From Bacillota bacterium (lineage in GTDB: Bacteria > Bacillota > Clostridia > Acetivibrionales > DTU013): a stretch of 41,944 nt of DNA. The first letter of the stretch is position 1; every line of letters begins with the position of its first letter. Positions 8,131 to 14,409 of the stretch are shown in pieces. Below the pieces are notes generated by a model that was not told the origin of the DNA, made no database searches, and saw only the letters and a program-made list of their open reading frames with translations. The position numbers and the translations under genes are program-made. The DNA lies in assembly GCA_023412665.1 (NCBI GenBank), contig JAEZCA010000049.1, positions 1 through 41,944 on the forward strand, read 5' to 3'.

Positions 8131-8168
8131 GAGGTAAGAAAGGTTTTTCTTTGAACAGATGTTTTATC
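8131..8168 (+). repeat. Shortened copy of the dispersed intergenic repeat
   Basis: GAGGTAAGAAA is followed directly by TTTTTCTTTGAAC and GTTTTAT, which matches the start and end of the longer copies at 26.6 and 40.5 kb with the middle missing. It lies after a stop and before a terminator, so here it is unlikely to be a promoter for a gene. Confidence 0.4.
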
Positions 8169-8171
8169 AGA

Positions 8172-8206
8172 AGCAGGGGATAAACATTTACCCCCTGCTT
8201 TTTTGT
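8172..8206 (+). terminator. Terminator of the membrane transporter gene
   Basis: AGCAGGGG pairs with CCCCTGCT across a short loop, and the right arm is followed by six T. It lies about 70 bases after the transporter stop. Confidence 0.85.
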
Positions 8207-8309
8207 TGTTAAGTAAAGGTTCAATTTTTATAGAAATACTCAAACGTTAATTTATGCATACCCTTTGTGAAACTTCAATGTTTGAAAGGTTTGTCGGCAG
8301 CCTAGGGAC

Positions 8310-9215
8310 TTACTTGAAAAACACTCTGTCCTTCACCTTTTCAGCGCCTTCGGCATCGGCATCCTTGGCTGCAGCTTCAACACCGGCTTTTGCAGCAGCC
8401 CCGGCAACTGTTTTTTCCGCTTCGGCGGCTGACTCCTTCAGCCCTGCAATTTCAGCCTCAACAGCCTTGATATTATCGAGATAGTAGATTCCTTCTCTCA
8501 TCATGTGGAAAGGCATCAGAGGCTTTATCACACTGAGTACCTTGCACTCTGCAGTGAGTATCCTGATTTTGTCCAGGTAACATAAGAAATCCTCCAGATG
8601 CATTTTCACTTCCTTGTTGAGCTCAACAAGTACGCCGTTGGAAAGGCAGGTCCTCATCAGCATTATGCCAAGCTCATCAGCTTTTTTGCCGAGTTTATTG
8701 AAGACCTTTTCAAAATCCATCGCCTGTTCTTTCAGCAGTTTTTCCGCAGGATCCAGACCGCATGCTATCGTGGCGGCATGGCCCGCTGTGTCAGGAAGCC
8801 ATTTACGGTGCAGATCTATGTTTTTGCAGACCGGGTTCTCTGCCGCATTATTTTGTATGATAAACATAGCTTTACAAAATTCTATGGCTTCATTTATCAT
8901 ATGATTGTAAAAGGTCGGCGGCAGACTGGTGTTCAGCTGGCAGCTCAGCAGCCGCTGAAGCAGAACCTTCTTGAAATTCACAAAAGCTGCAAGCAGGGCA
9001 GTGCTTTCCCGAAGAAGGGTACTCAGGCTGTCATGGTTTTTGCTGACCCCTGCAATGACCTTTGAGTATTCATGGAGCCTTGCAAAGGAATCCCTGTAAT
9101 ACATTGCCTGGTTTATTGCTTCAGGCTCGTTATATGCCAGCGATGTAAGTATGAATTCTCCATGATCCCTCATGATCGCCGTCCAGAATCTCATTTCTTC
9201 AATAGGGCTTAACAA
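8310..9215 (-). CDS. DUF2935-family ferritin-like helical protein
   Basis: The 301-residue protein is mainly alpha-helical and matches the DUF2935 pattern: an N-terminal EEMRFWTAIMRDHGEFI segment and a second related half containing EFCKAMF and DTAGHAATIA. The His and Glu residues at corresponding helix positions suggest a ferritin-like bundle that could bind metal. Members are common in spore-forming Firmicutes and of unknown function. The last 50 residues form an Ala/Glu/Lys-rich tail that looks disordered and low in complexity. The start is a TTG with GGAGGG 7 bases upstream; a later ATG (residue 8) lacks such a site. It is transcribed alone, convergent with the transporter. Confidence 0.8.
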   Translation of the reverse strand: MLSPIEEMRFWTAIMRDHGEFILTSLAYNEPEAINQAMYYRDSFARLHEYSKVIAGVSKNHDSLSTLLRESTALLAAFVNFKKVLLQRLLSCQLNTSLPPTFYNHMINEAIEFCKAMFIIQNNAAENPVCKNIDLHRKWLPDTAGHAATIACGLDPAEKLLKEQAMDFEKVFNKLGKKADELGIMLMRTCLSNGVLVELNKEVKMHLEDFLCYLDKIRILTAECKVLSVIKPLMPFHMMREGIYYLDNIKAVEAEIAGLKESAAEAEKTVAGAAAKAGVEAAAKDADAEGAEKVKDRVFFK

Positions 9216-9330
9216 GTTGGATCCCTCCGATACTGTTTTTATTGTATTTTATGTTAACAAAACATATAAGGTTACATAATGTATCTATGTCATTTCTTCA
9301 ATGAACCTTACCGGTTTTAGTGTTATCTGT

Positions 9331-9387
9331 GTAGCAAATTATCACCTAATCGAAAGACTTTTCTTTAAACCTAAATGCAATAATTAT
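9331..9387 (+). repeat. Divergent copy of the dispersed intergenic repeat
   Basis: The segment shares AGCAAATTATC and CCTA with the copy at 21.6 kb, then runs ATCGAAA, TTTTCTTTAAACC and an ATAATTAT end as in the other copies. It lies 115 bases upstream of the YgjP-like gene. The 288-base gap 9216-9503 holds nothing else I can name. Confidence 0.45.
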
Positions 9388-9503
9388 AGATGCATGAGTT
9401 GTTCGGGATGAAGCCTGGATTGAACAGGACGGGAATTGATAGTGAACCAGAAGCATGACATATATTAATAACGGAAAAATAGTATGGGAAGCGGATTGAA
9501 GGT

Positions 9504-10196
9504 ATGGTGAGAAAAACAGAAATTCAGATAGAAGAAATCAATATAGAAATCCAGCGGAAGAAGATAAAAAACCTTCACCTCAGGGTATATCCTCCGGATG
9601 GGTGCGTAAGGGTCTCTGCACCGCTGCGTTTCAGTGATGATGCGATCCGTTCGTTTGCAGCATCAAAAATCGACTGGATCAGAAAAAACAGGGATAGGAT
9701 CAGAGAAAGAAATCCTCAGATTTCATATGAATTTAGAAGCGGCGAATCACATTTCTACAGCGGCAGCTGCTACAGGCTTGAACTGATAGAACAAGATACA
9801 AAACCGCATGTTGAGATAGATGGTCAAATGCTAAAGCTCTATGTGAGACCGGGAGCAGAAGCAGACAAACGGAAGGCCGTCATGGATGAGTTTTACAGAG
9901 GTCAGCTGAAGAAGGCCTTACCCGGTATAATAGCCAGATGGGAAAAAGAGATGAAGGTCAAGGTCAACGAGTTCGGAGTCAAAAGAATGAAAACAAAATG
10001 GGGTACCTGCAACAGGAAGGCCCAACGGATCTGGATCAATCTCGAGCTTGCAAAGAAACCGCCGGAGTGCCTTGACTATATAGTTGTCCATGAGATGGTA
10101 CACCTTCTGGAACGATACCACAACAGTGTATTCTATGGGCATATGGACCATTTTCTGCCCCAGTGGCGAACATATAAAAGCATACTGAATCCGTGA
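9504..10196 (+). CDS. YgjP/SprT-like zinc metallopeptidase (DUF45)
   Basis: The 230-residue product belongs to the YgjP-like (DUF45) metallopeptidase family. The zinc site is VVHEMVHLLERYHN, with H196, E197, H200 and probably H206, preceded by the family's KRMKTKWGTCNRK segment at about 160-172. The N-terminal part is a beta-rich domain typical of the family. The E. coli homologue is a putative metal-dependent hydrolase of unknown substrate, often genetically linked to type I restriction systems; no restriction genes are nearby here. The start is uncertain: ATG 9504 has only a weak GAAGG very close by, and a GTG follows at 9507. The protein appears cytoplasmic. A dispersed repeat lies upstream and a hairpin repeat immediately after the stop. 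Confidence 0.87.
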   Translation: MVRKTEIQIEEINIEIQRKKIKNLHLRVYPPDGCVRVSAPLRFSDDAIRSFAASKIDWIRKNRDRIRERNPQISYEFRSGESHFYSGSCYRLELIEQDTKPHVEIDGQMLKLYVRPGAEADKRKAVMDEFYRGQLKKALPGIIARWEKEMKVKVNEFGVKRMKTKWGTCNRKAQRIWINLELAKKPPECLDYIVVHEMVHLLERYHNSVFYGHMDHFLPQWRTYKSILNP

Positions 10197-10203
10197 AAAA
10201 CAT

Positions 10204-10266
10204 GAGACGAAAGATGGATCCTCCCGCCCCACTTCTAAAGATGGCGGGAACCTATCTGCCCTTCAG
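10204..10266 (+). repeat. 63-bp hairpin repeat, copy 1
   Basis: This segment aligns without gaps to 40376-40438, with 51 of 63 positions identical. It centres on CCCGCC...GGCGGG, which forms a hairpin. Both copies lie just after a + strand gene stop. No T-run follows, so it is not a simple terminator. Confidence 0.75.
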
Positions 10267-10366
10267 TCGTTTAGTATATCTCTATGTTTCTTTCTTCAGG
10301 CGGTAAGTATTTTTCTACGTTTCTTCCTTCAGTCGTTTAGTATATCTTTACGTTTCTTCCTTCAGG
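10261..10366 (+). repeat. Tandem 33-bp repeat, three copies plus a partial one
   Basis: Units start at 10261, 10294, 10327 and 10360, each with CTTCAG. Units 1 and 3 share CTTCAGTCGTTTAGTATATC and end in GTTTCTT; unit 2 differs mainly in its middle. The array fills the gap between the convergent YgjP-like and panE genes and reaches to within a few bases of the panE stop. Confidence 0.8.
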
Positions 10367-10374
10367 CTGGCAGC

Positions 10375-11301
10375 TTACTCCAAGGAAGCTGATTCCTCAA
10401 TGGCGCGGATAAACCTGAACAGCAGATCGTTAACCGGAGTAGGGACGCCATACTTTCTTCCCAGTTCACAAACTGTGCCCGAAAATATCTCTACTTCTGT
10501 CTTGCGGCTTGCTTCTACGTCCTGGAACATGGAGGTTTTTCCTTCAGGTGAAAGTGTTGATATGATCTCAATATATTTTTGAATATCATCCTCTGACAGA
10601 TCTATTCCTGTTTTTTGCGCTATTTTTATTACTTCTCGGGATGCGTCGGTCATAAGCTCCTGAGAATAACCTTTCCTGGCAAAGCGGCCGTAAGGCGCAC
10701 GCAGGATGGCAGATACCTGGTTTATACCAACATTCAGCATGAATTTCCACCACAGCTCACGCATTATGTTTTCAGGAACGGTGTATGGAAGCTTTACGCG
10801 GTCGAAATAAGCCTTTACTGCGCTTACCTTCTCCGATGCCGACGAATTGTCCCTGTCACCGAAAACTATTCTTCCTATATTTGTATAGCTGATATTAGTG
10901 CCTTCTCTTACAGCATCAGTTCCAACACAGAAAGAATACAGCATTTTGTCCATGCCAAATACACTTCCGATCATATCTTCGCTCGTAATGCCGTTCAACA
11001 GCGATAGAATGATGGTGTCCGGACCTACCAGAGAACTAACTTCACTAATTGTCTGTGTAAGGTGATGATTTTTGACGGCTATCATAATAAGGTCAGCTTT
11101 TTCTTCCGTCCTACCAGGCCTGACGTATGTAAACGGTATTTTCTTTCCATTGACGATGACGCCGTTTTTATTATAGTTCTCGAATCTATTGCCGCCTGCC
11201 AGAACCTTCAGAGTACCTGGACAGTTCTCCATGATTCTGGAGCCGTACGCTCCACCTATTGCTCCAAGGCCGATTATATATACATTCTGAATATCACGCA
11301 T
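10375..11301 (-). CDS. panE: 2-dehydropantoate 2-reductase (ketopantoate reductase)
   Basis: PanE reduces ketopantoate to pantoate with NADPH in the pantothenate/CoA pathway. The 308-residue protein has the N-terminal nucleotide site GLGAIGGAYG (11-20), the family Asn in SLLNGI (N103), and the catalytic lysine and substrate-binding Asn in RELWWKFMLNVGIN (K186, N190, N194). The helical C-terminal domain is complete. I start at the ATG at 11301 because AAGGAGA lies 7 bases upstream; an ATG two codons earlier is too close to that site. No other pantothenate gene is nearby, and in Clostridia such isolated PanE homologues may use other 2-keto acids. Confidence 0.87.
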   Translation of the reverse strand: MRDIQNVYIIGLGAIGGAYGSRIMENCPGTLKVLAGGNRFENYNKNGVIVNGKKIPFTYVRPGRTEEKADLIMIAVKNHHLTQTISEVSSLVGPDTIILSLLNGITSEDMIGSVFGMDKMLYSFCVGTDAVREGTNISYTNIGRIVFGDRDNSSASEKVSAVKAYFDRVKLPYTVPENIMRELWWKFMLNVGINQVSAILRAPYGRFARKGYSQELMTDASREVIKIAQKTGIDLSEDDIQKYIEIISTLSPEGKTSMFQDVEASRKTEVEIFSGTVCELGRKYGVPTPVNDLLFRFIRAIEESASLE

Positions 11302-11721
11302 CAGCATATCTCCTTTTCTAAGTATTATGCCATTTCTATCCGTATCAGGCAACTGGTATGTATGCCGGTTAGTTGTGGTATGCTCAAATCTGCAAGTAAT
11401 GGGTAAAATAATGCTTTATTGAGGCAACATAAGACCACTATGATTGGATTATGTTTTCTTATTTTGTAAAACTTCAATAAAAATCGGTAAAATTTATCCC
11501 TAAACTTGCGAAATTGAGCATAACCTTATAATGAGTGTTTATGTTATCCATTATACATCAGCCTTCTTGCCAAAAATAGCTTGATTAAGGATATAAACTT
11601 TGCTATTCTTGTTATTGTTACACGGCTCAAGTATAGGCTGAAAACAGAATACCGGATTTATGCGGTTTTGAATATAGAAGAACTGATAACGGTATTAATA
11701 AAGTAAAAGGAGAGTATGGGA
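11302..11721. other. Divergent intergenic region panE / malic enzyme (420 bp)
   Basis: AT-rich spacer between divergent genes, without a convincing ORF. It contains one plausible + promoter (separate entry), a TATAAT-like hexamer near 11530 without a good -35, and no clear hairpin or repeat. Confidence 0.6.
11581..11609 (+). promoter_or_regulatory. Candidate promoter for the malic enzyme gene
   Basis: TTGATT (11581-11586) and TATTCT (11604-11609) are 17 bases apart, in the divergent gap and about 110 bases before the start. This is motif evidence only. Confidence 0.35.
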
Positions 11722-12894
11722 ATGGATTATAGAAAAGAGTCATTGAGGCTCCACGGAGAATGGAAAGGTAAGCTGGAGGTAATAAGCTCTGTGCCCGTAA
11801 CTAACAAGCAGGAGCTTTCACTGGCATATACGCCGGGTGTAGCAGAGCCCTGTCTGGCTATACAGAAGGACGTGGACCTGTCGTACCAGCTGACAAGAAG
11901 ATGGAACCTGGTAGCTGTCGTTACTGACGGAACAGCGGTGCTTGGACTGGGCGATATAGGACCTGAGGCAGGTATGCCTGTAATGGAAGGTAAATGCGTG
12001 CTGTTTAAAACTTTTGGAAATGTAGATGCTTTCCCGCTTTGCATACGTTCCAAGAGCGTGGATGAGATCGTGCAGACAGTGAAGCTGTTGGCTGGAAGCT
12101 TCGGCGGCATAAATCTGGAGGATATATCTGCACCGAGATGCTTTGAAATCGAAAGGCGTCTAAAGCAGGAATGTGATATACCGATATTCCATGACGACCA
12201 GCATGGAACTGCAGTAGTTACGCTGGCAGCAATGCTGAATGCGCTGAAGCTTACTAAAAAGGATATAAGTAATATAGAAGTGGTTGTCAATGGTTCAGGA
12301 GCTGCTGGTATCGCAGTCACCAGGCTGCTTATGGCAATGGGTCTCAAGAAGGTTATACTGTGCGATACAAAGGGAGCCATATATGAAGGCAGGGAAAACC
12401 TGAATGCGGAAAAAGCTGATATGGCGAAGATATCCAACTTTGAAAAGAAAAAAGGACAGCTGAAGGATGTCGTCGTTGGAGCAGACGTATTCATAGGCTT
12501 ATCTGCAGCCGGTATGCTGACAAAGGAAATGGTCGAGACTATGGCAAAGGACCCTATCATATTTGCCATGGCCAACCCCACACCAGAGATAATGCCGGAT
12601 GAGGCAAAAGAGGCAGGTGCCAGCGTCATCGGCACTGGGCGTTCAGACTTCCCGAACCAGATCAATAATGTGCTTGCATTCCCCGGTATATTCAGGGGTG
12701 CGCTGGATGTAAGAGCAAGCGATATTAATGACGAAATGAAGATCGCAGCTGCAAAGGCTATTGCAAATATAATATCAGATGATGAGCTGAATCCGGAATA
12801 TGTTATTCCGGCTCCCTTCGACCCAAGGGTTGCTGACTGTGTGGCAAAGGCTGTAGCCGAAGCGGCCGTCAGAACCGGTGTGAACAGAGTGTAA
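11722..12894 (+). CDS. NAD(P)-dependent malic enzyme (malate dehydrogenase, decarboxylating)
   Basis: The 390-residue product is a short-form bacterial malic enzyme, which converts malate to pyruvate, CO2 and reduced NAD(P). Landmarks are SLAYTPGVAEPC with Tyr36, the catalytic lysine in PVMEGKCVLF (K91), metal ligands in NLEDISAP (E133, D134) and FHDDQHGTA (D158/D159), and the Rossmann site NGSGAAGIA near 190-198. In cellulolytic Clostridia it forms the end of the phosphoenolpyruvate-oxaloacetate-malate-pyruvate route, which feeds NADPH to biosynthesis; that role is inferred. I prefer ATG 11722, 9 bases from AGGAG, over ATG 11716, only 3 bases away. The product then starts MDYRKESLRLH as in relatives. 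Confidence 0.94.
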   Translation: MDYRKESLRLHGEWKGKLEVISSVPVTNKQELSLAYTPGVAEPCLAIQKDVDLSYQLTRRWNLVAVVTDGTAVLGLGDIGPEAGMPVMEGKCVLFKTFGNVDAFPLCIRSKSVDEIVQTVKLLAGSFGGINLEDISAPRCFEIERRLKQECDIPIFHDDQHGTAVVTLAAMLNALKLTKKDISNIEVVVNGSGAAGIAVTRLLMAMGLKKVILCDTKGAIYEGRENLNAEKADMAKISNFEKKKGQLKDVVVGADVFIGLSAAGMLTKEMVETMAKDPIIFAMANPTPEIMPDEAKEAGASVIGTGRSDFPNQINNVLAFPGIFRGALDVRASDINDEMKIAAAKAIANIISDDELNPEYVIPAPFDPRVADCVAKAVAEAAVRTGVNRV

Positions 12895-12924
12895 TAAGGT
12901 GCGAGGACGCATCTTGTAAGAAGC

Positions 12925-13125
12925 ACGGGGACGATCTTTGTATGGGGTATTTCTCTATATACAAGATATGTCCCCGGTGTTATATGAAATAAGTCCCCGA
13001 TGGGATTAGATATGTCGATTTGCCGATTCCGTAGCCGGTGCGGCAGGGCACCCTGCCGCACCTGAAAGCTCCGGAAGAAAGCGGTATGAGATTTGATATG
13101 TCCACGGCGGGACAAGAGATGTCCC
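12925..13125 (+). other. Hairpin-rich region between malic enzyme and MFS gene
   Basis: Three inverted repeats lie in 200 bases. An imperfect one pairs 12925-12943 with 12959-12978 (ACGGGGAC / GTCCCCGGT ends). A perfect 12-bp one is GGTGCGGCAGGG (13037-13048) with its complement at 13051-13062. GGGACA AGAGA TGTCCC lies at 13109-13125, two bases before the MFS ribosome site. ATATGTCC-like words recur at about 12967, 13010 and 13095. None is followed by a T-run. Confidence 0.6.
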
Positions 13126-13139
13126 ATGGAGTTTAGTGT

Positions 13140-14306
13140 ATGATAGTGCTATTGATAATAATATATGCGGCATTTATAAGTCTGGGGCTTCCGGATTCAC
13201 TGCTGGGAAGTGCCTGGCCCGCAATGCGTGCCGGCTTTGATGCGCCGGTGGCCGTTGCCGGATATCTTTCCATGACCATATGTATCGGAACGATCATATC
13301 CAGCTTTTTATCAAGTAGAATATTAGCCAGATATAATACAGGAACGGTGACTGCAGTAAGCGTGGCTATGACTGCAGCCGCCCTTTTTGGATTTTCGCTG
13401 TCGCCATCGGTCTGGTTAATGTTCCTGCTGGCAATCCCGTTGGGATTGGGAGCCGGTGGTGTTGATGCCAGTCTTAATAATTTCGTCGCGCTTCATTATA
13501 AATCCAGGCATATGAACTGGCTCCATTGTTTTTGGGGCATAGGCGCCACGATAGGGCCGATGATCATGGCATTCAATATTGACACCGGGAGCGGCTGGAG
13601 AGCGGGCTACCTGACTGTAGCCATCATTCAGAGCATACTGGTTGTAATATTATTTTCAACCCTTGGCCTGTGGAAGAACGGTACCGCCGGCAGGCCTGCA
13701 GAGGATAGCGGGACCAGGTTCATAAGCAACCGCGAAGCTCTAAGGCTCCCTAATGCAAAGCTTGCCATGCTTGGTTTTGTTTTTTTCTCAGCGACGGAAA
13801 CAACAACCGGATTATGGGCCAGCAGCTACCTGACAGCCTGCCATGGGTTCACGGCGGCATCGGCGGCAACTGTGACCTCCTGCTTTTATGGGGGGATCAC
13901 GGCTGGCAGGCTGATAGCCGGATTTGTTTCAATCAAGGCCAAAAGTTCGGATCTTATACGCTGGGGGCAGCTCATTTGTGTGGCAGGAGCTTTGCTCATT
14001 CTTCTTCCACTGCCTGTCGGTTTTGCCGTTGCCGGTATAATAATGATCGGGCTCGGCACTGCGCCTGTTTTTCCTGCCATGCTGCATGAGACTCCAAATC
14101 GATTCGGAAAGGATATATCTCAGGCACTGGTCGGGATTGAAATGGGGACCGCATATATTGGATCGCTTATTGCACCGATGCTGTTGGGCCAGCTCACTCC
14201 TGTTACAGGTATGGGCCTGTATCCGTATTATTTACTTGTATGTATACTGATCATGCTGGTCTCCTCTGAATTATTACAGCGCAGGATAACAAAAAAATTT
14301 TCATAA
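13140..14306 (+). CDS. Major facilitator superfamily transporter
   Basis: The 388-residue protein has about 12 hydrophobic segments in two halves of six, the MFS layout. It carries SLGLPDSLLGSAWP in helix 1, a GLGAGGVDASLNNFVALHY stretch around residues 100-120 and NWLHCFWGIGATIGP. These glycine-rich helix 4-5 motifs resemble FHS/YbjJ-type sugar or drug transporters. The substrate cannot be read from sequence. The ATG at 13140 has GGAG (13128-13131) 8 bases upstream, and a 6-bp hairpin lies immediately before that site, possibly affecting translation. It ends in a convergent arrangement with the SLH gene. Confidence 0.87.
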   Translation: MIVLLIIIYAAFISLGLPDSLLGSAWPAMRAGFDAPVAVAGYLSMTICIGTIISSFLSSRILARYNTGTVTAVSVAMTAAALFGFSLSPSVWLMFLLAIPLGLGAGGVDASLNNFVALHYKSRHMNWLHCFWGIGATIGPMIMAFNIDTGSGWRAGYLTVAIIQSILVVILFSTLGLWKNGTAGRPAEDSGTRFISNREALRLPNAKLAMLGFVFFSATETTTGLWASSYLTACHGFTAASAATVTSCFYGGITAGRLIAGFVSIKAKSSDLIRWGQLICVAGALLILLPLPVGFAVAGIIMIGLGTAPVFPAMLHETPNRFGKDISQALVGIEMGTAYIGSLIAPMLLGQLTPVTGMGLYPYYLLVCILIMLVSSELLQRRITKKFS

Positions 14307-14340
14307 TCGAAAAATTTTCTTTAAACCGAAGTGTTATAAA
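14290..14340 (+). repeat. Copy of the dispersed intergenic repeat overlapping the MFS stop
   Basis: ATCGAAAAATTTTCTTTAAA followed by CCGAAGTGTTATAA matches the core seen at 26.6, 38.2 and 40.5 kb. The repeat starts within the last codons of the MFS gene (stop at 14304-14306), between convergent genes, where a gene promoter is not expected. Confidence 0.65.
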
Positions 14341-14364
14341 ACAGAGTATAGGAATACAAAGAAT

Positions 14365-14391
14365 AAGGGGAAAGCTTCTGGCTTTCCCCTT
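14365..14391. terminator. Hairpin between the convergent MFS and SLH genes
   Basis: AAGGGGAAAGC pairs perfectly with GCTTTCCCCTT across TTCTG. T-runs are short on both sides, so it is probably a weak bidirectional terminator. Confidence 0.6.
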
Positions 14392-14409
14392 AACCGTATC
14401 TGCCGTTAC

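Noticed and set aside
11727..13127. A 466-codon open frame on the minus strand over the malic enzyme gene
   Set aside because: It is antisense to a complete, well-conserved enzyme gene, its product is Ser/Ala/Pro-rich with no family motif, and no ribosome site precedes it.
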